In this document: positions 33,455 to 42,999 of the stretch, piece by piece | Layout of the letters: each line of letters opens with the position of its first letter | Position numbering within the stretch: the first letter of the stretch is position 1 | From: Butyrivibrio sp. XPD2002 | Lineage (GTDB): Bacteria > Bacillota > Clostridia > Lachnospirales > Lachnospiraceae | Reading direction: 5' to 3' | Length of the DNA stretch: 64,000 nucleotides | Assembly (NCBI RefSeq): GCF_000423945.1 | Contig: NZ_AUIY01000001.1 | Span: forward strand, 558,001-622,000 | Notes under the pieces: generated by a model | The model's input: only the letters and a program-made list of their open reading frames with translations | What the model was told of the DNA's origin: nothing | The model's database searches: none | Translations under genes and position numbers: made by a program

Positions 33455-36400
33455 TTATTTACGTACGAAGGTTACATCTGTAAGCCCCGCATCCTCAAAG
33501 AGATTAACAACTTTCTCATAGCTTTCATCATCATTTGCCCAAATGATAACCTTGAAGTCCTTGTTAAGCTTGCAATTCTTGAAAGCGTACTTCTCGATCT
33601 TCTTAAGCTTATTACCTTTTACAGTAATACTTCTGAGCTTTTTACAGCCGCTGAAAGCACTCTTTCCGATGGTCTTAACATTCTTACCAAGTGTTACCTT
33701 CCTGAGCTTTTTATTGCCCTTGAATGCATTCTTGGCAAGCTTGGTTACCTTAAGCTTTGTTCCGTCAATAACAACTGATGAAGGAACTGTTACATTCTTA
33801 CCTGTTGATTCAGGGTTCTGCTTGTAGCTGACACTCTTTTTACCGATCACTGTGTAAATTGAGTTCTTTGTAACCCTGATTTCACCCTTTTCAGCCTTGC
33901 CGTTGTTATTAACCTTGGTCTGCTCTTTTGTCTCGTCCTGCTTAGCCTCTACAGTATCAGCTGCCTTCTGAGACTCATCTGTCGTAGTCTGCTCCTCCTT
34001 GTCTTCTACTGCAGGAGTTTCCTCCGGCTCATTAGAGGGCTGCTCTGAGGGCTCTTCAGAAGGATTTTCTACAGGCTCCTCAGAGCTATTAAGCTTATCG
34101 AACTCTTCCTTTGTCAGCTCGACAAGTTCAATATCATCAACATACACATCGTGCCTGCTCTGGATTCTCACACCACCTATTGAACCAAAGGTAATGTTGA
34201 ATCTAGTCTTTGTATCAGTAGCATTAGTCATCTGGAATGCATGAGAGAATGTCTTCCACTCACTTCCAACCTCTACTTCACCTGTTCCGCTATAGTTAGC
34301 CCAGTCGCCACCATTCTGCTGCAGGCAGTACTTGATAATTCTGTCCATAGTGGACTTTGCCTTAAATGATACATAGTAGTATTTGCCTTCTTCAATCTTA
34401 AGGCCGTCCTGATTAAGCTGGATGTACCAGTCGTTGCTTTCTCCTGTATCTTCGATTGTAATTGCAAATGCATTTTCATTGCCGTTCATGCTGTCGATGA
34501 CATAGTTAGCCTTTGCTGCATTGTCGATATAGGGAGACCAACCTGCTATTCCTGCGCTGAAGGAGCCATTCTTAAGAAGTGCCTTCTCTGTCAGGAATAC
34601 ATCATCCAGGTAATAGGTTCCGGGCTTTGTAAATGAAAACTCAATGTCAGACTCTTCTCTTGTAAGGTCCTTGTCGAGATTTATTATCCTGCTAAAGGTT
34701 GTCTTCTCAGTAGTAAGCTCAGGCACAAACTCCTCACCGACTACATTTACTCTAAGGCCATCTGCTTCTCCTCCATCATGATAAGCACTGAAGGAAAGGT
34801 CATACTGTCCCTTTATAAGAGGTGCCAGATCAGACTGTGAAATCTTTACAGGATCAGCTTCGGTTGCTCCTTCCGGAACCTCAATCTTAACCATGAGCTG
34901 TCTGTCATTTTTCTTATTTGTTACGGAAATCTGAGCTGCATCTTCCTCATCAAATTCCCAGTAGCCAAGTCTCTTTTCACCCTGGTCGAAGGAGCCGTTA
35001 TAAACATAGTTTCCATCCGGACGGATAACCTTCTCGTTGTCCTCCTTAACCTCTTCCCCTGACTTGTGAATAAGCTTAACGTTCTTGATTGTTACAGGTG
35101 CTACGGAGCCCTGATTACCAAGATTGAACTCCAGTGAACCGTTAGGATCTGTCTTTTCATTCATTGTAAATGCATAGGTGTAGTGAGCCTCACCTGTTGT
35201 TATGGCAAAGGGTGTATCCTGCATGTATCTTGTCCAGCCTTTGTCAGGGCCTTCAACATCTACAACTATCTTTCTATCCTCTGTAGCATATGCATCAAAG
35301 GAGAGCTCGTAATCCCATCCCTTATACATGGGTATACCTGTCTGCTTAAGCTGGATTGCATAGTCCACTGATCCATTTGCAGAAGGTGTGATTGTAACAG
35401 CATTATTTTCTACAACTGCTGTTGATCCATCAGCATCAGACTCTGTATGAAGAACCCAGTTACTATTAGAATCACCGGTCTCATCGCTTTCAATGCTCTC
35501 TGTGAAGCTGCCGTTTAATACGTAGTTACCCTCTTCATCTGCTTCTCTGTAAACTACAGGCTCCTTTTCAGGGCGCTTTGCTTCATTTTCACCCTGCTCA
35601 TATTCGCTCTCATCCTTCTGATAAACACGAACATAATCAATGGCATATTCCTTGTCATTTATAGCGTCAAGGTCAGGATCTCCTACCCACGAGCCGCCTA
35701 CTGCAAGGTTCAGTATAATATAGAAGTTCTGGTCGAAGGGTGCAGGATATGTGATCTGATTATCATCATCTGTTCCTGTGTACCAGTCGCTTGTCTCATA
35801 GACCTGCTCATCATCTACAAACCATGTGATCTTACCGGGCTCCCAGTCAACTCTGAATACATGATAGTCATCTGAAAAGCTGCTGTCTGTAAGCGTCTTT
35901 GTACCCTGGTTTTCTTTGTGACCATTTCCTGAGTTATATCCATAATGAATGGTGTGATAGGACTTATCTGTGTTCTGTCCCATAACCTCCATGATGTCGA
36001 TCTCACCGCACTTAGGCCACTGTCCATAAAGGCCCTCGTCTGTAGCCATAAGCCAGAATGCAGGAAGGAAGCCCTTTCCTTCAGGCACCTTAGCTCTTGC
36101 TTCAAAACGTCCATAGGTAAAGTCGTGCTTACCCTGGGTTGTAATTCTTCCGGATGTGATCTCGCTCTCTGTTCCTAATGAGCTGCCGGACTTGCCGCTT
36201 CCCTTTATGAGAATTTTTTTGCCGCCGTACCATTTCCATCCATTAGTATCAAGAAGACTTATCTCACTGACTCTGTCAATATCAGATGCAGCATCCATTG
36301 AAAATACATATTTATGTCCCGGAATAAGCTTTAAGCCTCCCTGCTGTAGCTGTATATTCCAGTTTTCGTTGCCTGCATTATCTATTTTGATATTGATACT

Positions 36401-37021
36401 TCCGTCTTCAAAATTGTAAGTTCCTTCAGCGGGAGCTGTTATACCCATATTCCATGTATCCGGGTTATCCAAGCCTCCGGCAAGAATATTTACTTCCTCA
36501 CCCTCAGTTACATCAACAAGGGAGATATTTTTAAGAGTAACCTCTGCCTTTGAATCAAAAGCCTCTGTATTATCAGGAAAATCATCTGCAGCATTAACAG
36601 CTCCGAAATTAATCTGAAGCGCAATTGACTCAGACTCTTCCATATCTTCTCCGACATCAACCCCCACATTGAATGTCTCGAAGGTTCTCTCAGAGGACTC
36701 CTCTGATCCCTCCTCTGCTGCTTCGCCTGCAACATATTTAGGAATAATATGAAGCGCACCATCCTTAACCGCAATATTCCCACCATCCAGTGATGTATAT
36801 CTCTGCCATTCTGAGTTAACCCAGCCCGGATCATGCTTTTCCACATTCCAGTCGTCTGTGTTCAAGCTTTCGCCATCAAACTCATCGCTCCATACCAGAG
36901 AATAGCCATCACCTGTGTCTGCAGGCTCTTCCTCAGCCCTTGCAGTAAGCGGAATGCTTGTAACAGTCAAGGCTGTTGCCATTGCCATAGCAACCATTCT
37001 TCCCCATTTTCTTTTTCCCAT
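33455..37021 (-). CDS. Secreted multidomain GH16 beta-glucanase with CBM and LRR domains
   Basis: 1188 residues. The signal peptide (1-29) ends ARA-E. GH16 starts at about 38 (LVWSDEFDGESLNTDDWN), is interrupted at about 96-287, and resumes at 288-468 with GEIDIMEVMG (E340, D342, E345 of the ExDxxE active site). The insertion looks like a CBM4_9-type jelly roll in permuted order. Three further CBM4_9-like modules follow (about 498-660, 670-820, 830-985), then an acidic Glu/Pro/Thr linker (985-1075) and BspA-type LRR_5 repeats (about 1080-1188, such as LAKNAFKGNKKLRKVTLG). It probably hydrolyses beta-1,3- or mixed-link glucans outside the cell. No LPXTG is seen, so it is free or held through its repeats. 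Confidence 0.9.
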   Translation of the reverse strand: MGKRKWGRMVAMAMATALTVTSIPLTARAEEEPADTGDGYSLVWSDEFDGESLNTDDWNVEKHDPGWVNSEWQRYTSLDGGNIAVKDGALHIIPKYVAGEAAEEGSEESSERTFETFNVGVDVGEDMEESESIALQINFGAVNAADDFPDNTEAFDSKAEVTLKNISLVDVTEGEEVNILAGGLDNPDTWNMGITAPAEGTYNFEDGSINIKIDNAGNENWNIQLQQGGLKLIPGHKYVFSMDAASDIDRVSEISLLDTNGWKWYGGKKILIKGSGKSGSSLGTESEITSGRITTQGKHDFTYGRFEARAKVPEGKGFLPAFWLMATDEGLYGQWPKCGEIDIMEVMGQNTDKSYHTIHYGYNSGNGHKENQGTKTLTDSSFSDDYHVFRVDWEPGKITWFVDDEQVYETSDWYTGTDDDNQITYPAPFDQNFYIILNLAVGGSWVGDPDLDAINDKEYAIDYVRVYQKDESEYEQGENEAKRPEKEPVVYREADEEGNYVLNGSFTESIESDETGDSNSNWVLHTESDADGSTAVVENNAVTITPSANGSVDYAIQLKQTGIPMYKGWDYELSFDAYATEDRKIVVDVEGPDKGWTRYMQDTPFAITTGEAHYTYAFTMNEKTDPNGSLEFNLGNQGSVAPVTIKNVKLIHKSGEEVKEDNEKVIRPDGNYVYNGSFDQGEKRLGYWEFDEEDAAQISVTNKKNDRQLMVKIEVPEGATEADPVKISQSDLAPLIKGQYDLSFSAYHDGGEADGLRVNVVGEEFVPELTTEKTTFSRIINLDKDLTREESDIEFSFTKPGTYYLDDVFLTEKALLKNGSFSAGIAGWSPYIDNAAKANYVIDSMNGNENAFAITIEDTGESNDWYIQLNQDGLKIEEGKYYYVSFKAKSTMDRIIKYCLQQNGGDWANYSGTGEVEVGSEWKTFSHAFQMTNATDTKTRFNITFGSIGGVRIQSRHDVYVDDIELVELTKEEFDKLNSSEEPVENPSEEPSEQPSNEPEETPAVEDKEEQTTTDESQKAADTVEAKQDETKEQTKVNNNGKAEKGEIRVTKNSIYTVIGKKSVSYKQNPESTGKNVTVPSSVVIDGTKLKVTKLAKNAFKGNKKLRKVTLGKNVKTIGKSAFSGCKKLRSITVKGNKLKKIEKYAFKNCKLNKDFKVIIWANDDESYEKVVNLFEDAGLTDVTFVRK

Positions 37022-37131
37022 GTCCTTCTCCTTCCAAACTCAATTGATGAATATATCCTATTGAATTTTAGAAAGAGTTTATATCAAATTTATGCTTTTT
37101 TTATAATTTTCATATCGGCGCCAAAAAGTAA

Positions 37132-37178
37132 CAAAAAATGACATGGAAGTCTGCTCTGTAACAGATATCCATGTCATT
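37132..37178 (-). terminator. Terminator of the DUF3298 lipoprotein gene
   Basis: AATGACATGG (37137-37146) pairs with CCATGTCATT (37169-37178) around an inner CTGT/ACAG stem; six Ts follow on the minus strand. It lies 20 bases after the stop at 37199. Confidence 0.8.
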
Positions 37179-37198
37179 CACATTTTTATAGTTTATGC

Positions 37199-39064
37199 TC
37201 AGCCTGCATATATCAGTCCTTCAAACAGATCATCGATATTTCCCTCCGGAAGGGCTGCAGGATAATCGAAGGATGTATATGTAAGTCTTATGATCTTACC
37301 ACCGTCGATAGTAAAATCCATGTACGTTTTCTCATCTGTACGAAGGGGAACAAAATGCGTTCCTACCTGAATTGTCACACCGGCATTTATCACCTTTCCA
37401 TTTTCATCCACTTCATCACCCTTGATCTCAGCAGTGGAAACTGCATCCTCAGTTTTCCAGCTGAACTTATATTCATCAGAGATCTGAACCGGCATTCCGT
37501 CATCTCCGACCTCATACGAGGTATAGCAGGTGTAGGTTCCAAAGGCATCTCCAACTGAGCCAAAGTGCATGTTGTACGGATTGGAATACAATGGCTCAGT
37601 TTCTGTGCCCTTCTCATAATCAAAGTTCTCAAAATAGTGATAGTGCTGTTTTCCAACATACTTAACATCGCCGCCTGTAATGTCAAAAACAAGGAGCTCG
37701 CAGTAATCATTATCAGTAGGATTGATGTAATAAACGTACTCCTTACCATCCATCGTTGTTATCTTATAGGTTTCAAAATGATAATCACTTGGAACATTAA
37801 AGCCTGTATCTGCCTTTGCTGATTTTCCATTTAAAACCAGTTCAAAGGACTCAGCATAAATCCAGTCATCATACTCTTCCATGCCGGCTAATGGTGTATA
37901 CCTGAAGTGCAAATAATCTATATCAGAATCATTTCCTTCTTTTACAAACATAAGGTTTCCATTCTGACAGTCAGGTGCATTAGTGTCAGGTATGAATTTA
38001 TCCTTTATAGTCCCGGGATACTCAGTGTAGCCAATAACTATATCCTGCATTCCATCCGCATAGGAAGCGAGCTCATATACATTAAAAATAATATGCAGAC
38101 CATCATGGGCAAAGTACCATTTATATCCCAACTCAAAAATATTGTTTTCTGAATCATTTATGGGATTAAATTTATAATCCTTAAGATTCTCATCAAGGGA
38201 CACAAACTGATTATCATACTCCTGAATCTCAAGGAGCTTCTTTTTAATAATCTCATCCAGTTCTTCCTTGGTCACATCAATGACATCTGATATATCAAGA
38301 AGTTCACCTGTCTGAGCATCATAGTTTGTACCGCCAGCGCCATACATTCCATGGGCTCCGCCCATATAATTGTCATCCCAGTCATATATACTTACAACTG
38401 TATTATCTGCTCTTTTCACTGTGATATCACAGTGATCATAATATGGACCAAAAAAACTGTAGCCTTCTTTAGCAGAAGTTTCATATTGTTCTTTTGCATC
38501 CTTTATTGTTTCTTCAACACAATCTTCAGTAATTTTAAATGATTTTTCTGCAGCATCATTTATATTCTTATAAAGAGCGGGATATTTTGCTGCTGATTCT
38601 TCATCTACATAGATAAAGGCAAAATCTCCTTCATATAAAACACCGTTGGAGTAATCCTTTGAATTCTCATTTGATTCATCGAATTTTGCATCGCCGTCGT
38701 ATTTCTGCGAAAAGGATTTTCTGGTAATTCTGAACGAAGGGGCTTCCCATTTGTAAGATACCCTGGATTCAACAGTTTCACCAGTCTCTTCCTCGGAATC
38801 TGTAGCTTCCCCGGTGCTTTCAGACGGCTCCTCTGTCGCATCTGCTACAGTATCCTCTTTTGCTTCCTTTACATTGTCAGCTTCTGAAGTTTTGTTCTTA
38901 TCGATTATAGATAAAAAATCATCCCCTGTATCAGCCTGCGCATCGGTTGAACCGTTTTCTTTACCTGTTTCTCCCAGCTTGTCTGCCAAACTGCAGCCTG
39001 AAATCATGGATGCTGTCATTGCAGTACAAAGCAAATATGTAACTATTCTTTTATTCATTTCCAT
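37199..39064 (-). CDS. Lipoprotein with DUF3298/RsiV-like domain
   Basis: 621 residues. Lipobox MISGC (Cys about 24) is followed by an acidic low-complexity stretch (about 30-95). The next ~230 residues match the DUF4163/DUF3298 pair: SVYDWDDNYMGGAHGMYGAGG, NYDAQTGELLDISDVID and the FNVYELASYADG type of ending. In RsiV this fold binds lysozyme, so a surface sensing or binding role is possible. The remaining ~260 residues form a second, beta-rich region of unknown family. The first ATG (39064) has GGGAG four bases away; a second ATG two codons later is equally plausible. The start lies inside the upstream diguanylate cyclase gene (14-base overlap), so the two are translated together. Confidence 0.8.
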   Translation of the reverse strand: MEMNKRIVTYLLCTAMTASMISGCSLADKLGETGKENGSTDAQADTGDDFLSIIDKNKTSEADNVKEAKEDTVADATEEPSESTGEATDSEEETGETVESRVSYKWEAPSFRITRKSFSQKYDGDAKFDESNENSKDYSNGVLYEGDFAFIYVDEESAAKYPALYKNINDAAEKSFKITEDCVEETIKDAKEQYETSAKEGYSFFGPYYDHCDITVKRADNTVVSIYDWDDNYMGGAHGMYGAGGTNYDAQTGELLDISDVIDVTKEELDEIIKKKLLEIQEYDNQFVSLDENLKDYKFNPINDSENNIFELGYKWYFAHDGLHIIFNVYELASYADGMQDIVIGYTEYPGTIKDKFIPDTNAPDCQNGNLMFVKEGNDSDIDYLHFRYTPLAGMEEYDDWIYAESFELVLNGKSAKADTGFNVPSDYHFETYKITTMDGKEYVYYINPTDNDYCELLVFDITGGDVKYVGKQHYHYFENFDYEKGTETEPLYSNPYNMHFGSVGDAFGTYTCYTSYEVGDDGMPVQISDEYKFSWKTEDAVSTAEIKGDEVDENGKVINAGVTIQVGTHFVPLRTDEKTYMDFTIDGGKIIRLTYTSFDYPAALPEGNIDDLFEGLIYAG

Positions 39065-40514
39065 TCCGCTCCCATATAGTACAACACTTTTTCCCTTTTT
39101 CTTTTGACTTATATAAAGCCTTATCCGCCATCTTCAAATTATCAGCCAGGGACAATCTCGAATCAATCTTGCATATACCACAGCTAAATGTAATTGGCAT
39201 CTTTGTATCCTTATGCTTCAAGTTTTCCAAAGCCCCATTCAAAATGCTTAACGCAATTTCAGGTTCTTCATATATCTCGCCTACAAATTCGTCGCCGCCC
39301 CATCTGCACAATTCTCCATCATCACCTACGGAATCCTTGAGCTCATTGGCCATGGTCTTTAGCACAGTATTTCCATATAAATGTCCAAAGGTATCGTTGA
39401 AGCTTTTAAAATCATCAACATCAAGAATAAACAAAGAACCAGCCGTTTCTTTTACATGTTTTTTCAGCTTGGCATTATGTCTTTTATCAAACCTCTCCTT
39501 AAAGAGCTTGTTATTAAATAGTCCGGTAAATTCATCAGTATTTTCAGCAATCGAATTTAAGTCATGTATTTTTTTCAGGAAAGTGAAGCTGATCAGAATA
39601 TAGAGAACAATGATAATAAATAAAAATGTCACTCTCATATAAGATCGTTTCAGCAATTCACTTATCTCATCCGAAATGTCTTTCTGCACAATGATATTCC
39701 ATTTCAGATCCTCGTTCTTTTGGACAGAGGTTATCTTATTCCCATTAGTCCAAACATGACCATTACTACCAACATCCATCAAAACATCTTCTTTAGATAT
39801 ACCAAGCTCATTGGCAGCGTCTTCTGCAGTCTTGTATACCCCGGAGCTCCCGGTAAAGGAATTATGCGCATTGCCGGTATTAACAATACAAACATTTATA
39901 TCAAAAGATTCTATTATTTCATTGACAGAAGACTCAAAATCATCGATTTTCTGCCCCACTCCAACTACACCTGCAATATCACCGGCTTCATTAAGTACCA
40001 GGCAATTCACAAATAGTGTTACGCTAAAATCATTTACCTCGTCATGGTCAATCTGTATATCATATTCCTGATTCAGATCAAGGAAATTGAAATACCATAT
40101 ATCAAAATCGTCATCCTTTGATATAACCTTATTAAGGCCGCCATCATAGTAATAATTATAGGTTTTGTTCGACACAAAGAACACAACATCATAGTTATAT
40201 TTTTCTTTGTATTCATTCAGGTATCCATACAACTGCTTTGCATGTTCGGAATTTACATCTGAGGTCTCTTTATTACACCATTCCTTTAAAAATATATCAT
40301 TTGCCATCATCTGAGATGCAACTCTTTGCTCAGAAGAAATGCTTGTGATACGGGATTTGATGTCTATAGATGTCAGCCCAACATCGTTTTGCGCCTGATT
40401 TCTGGCCGTTTCTTTATAAAAAGAAAATTCATTAAACTGAATACCGGCAAACACAACCACAATCAGTATGATTATAACTATATTCGCTATTGCGGTATAA
40501 TTCTTTTTCTTCAT
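39051..40514 (-). CDS. Diguanylate cyclase with extracellular Cache sensor
   Basis: 487 residues. TM1 (about 8-28) and TM2 (about 290-312) flank a ~260-residue extracellular dCache-like domain (GVVGVGQKIDDFESSVNEI is the typical second-lobe motif). The C-terminal GGDEF domain has intact WGGDEFVGE and LDVDDFKSFNDTFGH. It synthesises cyclic di-GMP in response to a small extracellular ligand, unknown here. It overlaps the DUF3298 lipoprotein gene by 14 bases, suggesting that lipoprotein and sensor act together at the membrane. AAGGACT precedes the ATG. Confidence 0.9.
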   Translation of the reverse strand: MKKKNYTAIANIVIIILIVVVFAGIQFNEFSFYKETARNQAQNDVGLTSIDIKSRITSISSEQRVASQMMANDIFLKEWCNKETSDVNSEHAKQLYGYLNEYKEKYNYDVVFFVSNKTYNYYYDGGLNKVISKDDDFDIWYFNFLDLNQEYDIQIDHDEVNDFSVTLFVNCLVLNEAGDIAGVVGVGQKIDDFESSVNEIIESFDINVCIVNTGNAHNSFTGSSGVYKTAEDAANELGISKEDVLMDVGSNGHVWTNGNKITSVQKNEDLKWNIIVQKDISDEISELLKRSYMRVTFLFIIIVLYILISFTFLKKIHDLNSIAENTDEFTGLFNNKLFKERFDKRHNAKLKKHVKETAGSLFILDVDDFKSFNDTFGHLYGNTVLKTMANELKDSVGDDGELCRWGGDEFVGEIYEEPEIALSILNGALENLKHKDTKMPITFSCGICKIDSRLSLADNLKMADKALYKSKEKGKKCCTIWERNGNE

Positions 40515-40580
40515 ATTGACAGTCCTTTTTTAATTTTCATCGACTACCAGCTGTAATTATATCATTCAGATTTTCACTGC

Positions 40581-40928
40581 TCAATTATTCCGAGTAAATA
40601 CGCTGCCACTCCCAGGAACCAGTGCACTATCCACACTCCAGGTAAAGCTGGTGTGTCTCATCATTTCGATAAAAAGAAACACACCAAGCGCATCCTCAGC
40701 CTGAACCATATAAGCGATTGAGAATGGTCTTCCCAAAGATTCCCATAATGCATAAAACAAGAGCCATGCACATATTCCACTCATTAAGATAGCCAGTAGT
40801 GCAGAGGCATCATGGAATTTTTGTTCCATCTTTTTGGCTAATTCTTCAGGATCGGTGATGTCATCTTTTATCTTATGTTTTTCAGCTATATGAAAAGGAT
40901 CAACATGCTTATGCTCCATATTTCCCAA
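40581..40928 (-). CDS. Small two-helix membrane protein, unrecognised
   Basis: 115 residues from a TTG at 40928 with AGGAGG seven bases upstream; an ATG three codons later has poorer spacing. The N-terminal cytoplasmic part is charged with several His and Lys (MEHKHVDPFHIAEKHK), then two hydrophobic segments (about 42-62 and 70-92) and a short polar tail (SVDSALVPGSGSVF). Family not recognised. It is on the same strand as the diguanylate cyclase, but as a downstream separate unit. Confidence 0.6.
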   Translation of the reverse strand: MGNMEHKHVDPFHIAEKHKIKDDITDPEELAKKMEQKFHDASALLAILMSGICAWLLFYALWESLGRPFSIAYMVQAEDALGVFLFIEMMRHTSFTWSVDSALVPGSGSVFTRNN

Positions 40929-41036
40929 AGCAAATCCTCCTATGTTCCCATACTTACATTTTAATTATCCTATATAGCGCTTAAATGCTGCTAAAATGTA
41001 TATTAAATTTGGGTTAAGTCCTATATTTTCATAAAT

Positions 41037-41078
41037 GAAAAAGAGATATGGCGAGACAATACCATACCTCTTTTTCAT
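41037..41078 (-). terminator. Terminator of the alpha-galactoside ABC operon
   Basis: AAAAAGAG and TATGG arms pair with CCATA and CTCTTTTT around a 10-base loop; a T-run is on each side. It lies 30 bases after the last permease gene. Confidence 0.75.
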
Positions 41079-41107
41079 ATAATACGAATAATAATTTTGA
41101 ACGAGAA

Positions 41108-41932
41108 TTATAACTTTCCACCGGAAGTAGCAATACCTTCAATGAACTGCTTCTGAAAGAATACATAGATAACTATCATAGGGAGACATGCAATAAGTGC
41201 TGCAGCCATAAGCTCGGGATAGTTTGAAGAGAACTGTCCCTGCATCTTGGAAAGTGCACTTGCAAGTGTTGTCTTGTTTGTATCAGGACAAACGATCATG
41301 GGCCACATGAGGTCTTTATATGCGAACACTGCTGTAAAGATACCAAGAGCGACCATTGATGATCTGGTAAGTGGAGCCATGATAAACAGGAAGGTCTGTC
41401 CAATGTTACATCCATCAAGTCTTGCCGCTTCTTCCAGTTCCTTGGGAAGTCCCATATAGGCCTGCCTTAAAAGGAAGGTTCCGAAGGCAGATACAAGTCC
41501 GGGGAACAGAAGTCCCAACATTGAGTTAGTCCATCCAAGCTTACTTACCATTACATACTGAGGGATGATGAAAATCTGTGAAGGAATCATCATCTGGAAA
41601 AGAACAAGACCAAACATGAAGTCCTTTCCAAAGAAGTTCAGTCTTGCAAATGCGTAGCCGGCAAGTGTAGCTGTAAGCACCGCACAGAGAACTCTCAGTA
41701 CTATCATCATAATTGTGTTGTAGTAGAGCTTTACAAAGTTGACGTTGTTCATAACCTCTTTGAAGTTATCCATCCTGAATTTGGAAGGAAAGATTACGAA
41801 GGGATCCATCTGTGTAGACTCTCCTACTGTCTTAAATGCTGTAAGGGCCATCCATAAAAAAGGCACCAGCATTATGAAAGACATTATCGCAAGTATTATA
41901 TATATCAAAATCTTATTTCTATTTCGTTCCAT
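41108..41932 (-). CDS. Carbohydrate ABC transporter permease, MalG type
   Basis: 274 residues, six transmembrane helices. The EAA loop is present as EELEEAARLDGCNIGQTFLFI (about 172-192). It forms a heterodimeric channel with the MalF-type permease encoded just upstream. Together with the binding protein at 43000-44361 it imports oligosaccharides, here probably alpha-galactosides from the adjacent GH36 gene. No dedicated ATPase gene is in the operon, so a shared MsmK-like ATPase elsewhere is expected. AAAGGTG precedes the ATG. Confidence 0.93.
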   Translation of the reverse strand: MERNRNKILIYIILAIMSFIMLVPFLWMALTAFKTVGESTQMDPFVIFPSKFRMDNFKEVMNNVNFVKLYYNTIMMIVLRVLCAVLTATLAGYAFARLNFFGKDFMFGLVLFQMMIPSQIFIIPQYVMVSKLGWTNSMLGLLFPGLVSAFGTFLLRQAYMGLPKELEEAARLDGCNIGQTFLFIMAPLTRSSMVALGIFTAVFAYKDLMWPMIVCPDTNKTTLASALSKMQGQFSSNYPELMAAALIACLPMIVIYVFFQKQFIEGIATSGGKL

Positions 41933-41950
41933 TTTTTTACACCTTTTTCC

Positions 41951-42841
41951 TTAGTTGTAGTGAACCCATTTCTTCTGTCCTATCATCTGCAAAACAGTAA
42001 GGAGCAATATTACCATCAGCAGAACAACCACAACAGTGGATCCATATCCTTTATTGCTCTGTGTAAATGAATACTTATAGAACAGGCATACCAAAGACTG
42101 TGTCTTTTTAAGTGCCGGATTGTTATTATCGATTACCATGTAAATAACATCGAATACCTGCATCGCAGCAATTACTCTTGTAACAAGTACAAAGAAAATT
42201 GTGGGTGAAATGAGCGGTACTGTGATGTTAAAGAACTGCTGTACTCCTGAAGCTCCGTCGATTGATGCAGCTTCATAAAAATCCTTTGGAACCTCCTGAA
42301 GTCCTGCCAGGAAAAGAACCATGTTATATCCAATAATGGACCATATACCAATAACAGCGATTGAATAGATTGCGATGTTAGGATTTGAAATCCAGTTTGT
42401 TTTTCCGGGTAAAATATGGTTCAAAAGACCGAACTCAGAATTGTAAAGCCATCTCCAAACCATAGCTATTGCTGCAGGAGCAGCTACCATAGGTAAGAAG
42501 AAAATTGTTCTGAATGTTCCCTTTCCTTTAATTTTTCCATTAAGGAAAACAGCGAGCACAAGTGAAATTGCTATCGAAATCGGAACCTCTACTATTGCAT
42601 ATTTTATTGTATTCCAGAGAGCCTGCCACACTTCTGTGTCGGCAAATACCTTAGCATAGTTGTTGAATCCGACAAATATGTTTCCTTTTCCAAAATCACC
42701 AGTCTTGAAAAAACTCTGATATATTGTAGAAAAGATCGGGAAAATATTTAAAATAATAAGACCTGCCATAGTCGGAAGTATGAAAGCCCATCCCCAAATA
42801 AACTCACTTTTTTCTCTTGATGTCATTTTGCTTCTTGCCAT
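41951..42841 (-). CDS. Carbohydrate ABC transporter permease, MalF type
   Basis: 296 residues, six transmembrane helices, with the EAA loop KDFYEAASIDGASGVQQFF (about 190-208). Partner of the MalG-type permease 18 bases downstream. It is shorter than E. coli MalF and lacks its large periplasmic loop, as usual in Gram-positives. GGGAGA precedes the ATG. It is separated from the binding-protein gene by a 158-base region holding hairpins and a 17-base direct repeat. Confidence 0.93.
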   Translation of the reverse strand: MARSKMTSREKSEFIWGWAFILPTMAGLIILNIFPIFSTIYQSFFKTGDFGKGNIFVGFNNYAKVFADTEVWQALWNTIKYAIVEVPISIAISLVLAVFLNGKIKGKGTFRTIFFLPMVAAPAAIAMVWRWLYNSEFGLLNHILPGKTNWISNPNIAIYSIAVIGIWSIIGYNMVLFLAGLQEVPKDFYEAASIDGASGVQQFFNITVPLISPTIFFVLVTRVIAAMQVFDVIYMVIDNNNPALKKTQSLVCLFYKYSFTQSNKGYGSTVVVVLLMVILLLTVLQMIGQKKWVHYN

Positions 42842-42863
42842 AATTTATATCTCTCCCTATAAA

Positions 42864-42892
42864 GAGTAGGAGAAATTGCTTCCTCCTACTCT
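42864..42892 (-). promoter_or_regulatory. Hairpin before the MalF-type permease gene
   Basis: GAGTAGGAG and CTCCTACTC pair perfectly across a 10-base loop (42864-42872 with 42883-42891); only TTTAT follows on the minus strand. It may weaken read-through from the binding-protein gene. Confidence 0.5.
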
Positions 42893-42989
42893 AATGTAAG
42901 CTTATATTTTACTGAGTCAGGTCGGATACGGGGTCCGTAATCGCCCAAAGTACGTGCGATAACGGTCCCCAGCTCCTACTCTAATGTAA
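42883..42989. repeat. 17-base direct repeats flanking a 73-base hairpin insert
   Basis: CTCCTACTCTAATGTAA occurs at 42883-42899 and 42973-42989. Between them, GGGGTCCGTAATCGC (42930-42944) pairs with GCGATAACGGTCCCC (42956-42970), 13 of 15 positions, and is GC-richer than its surroundings. The pattern is that of a small insertion with target duplication or of a local duplication. Confidence 0.6.
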
Positions 42990-42999
42990 AACTGTTTAA

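Noticed and set aside
37113..37121. GCCGATAT on the minus strand upstream of the GH16 gene, as a second sigma-28 promoter
   Set aside because: No TAAA-like -35 at 15 or 16 bases upstream; the required position reads TTTT.
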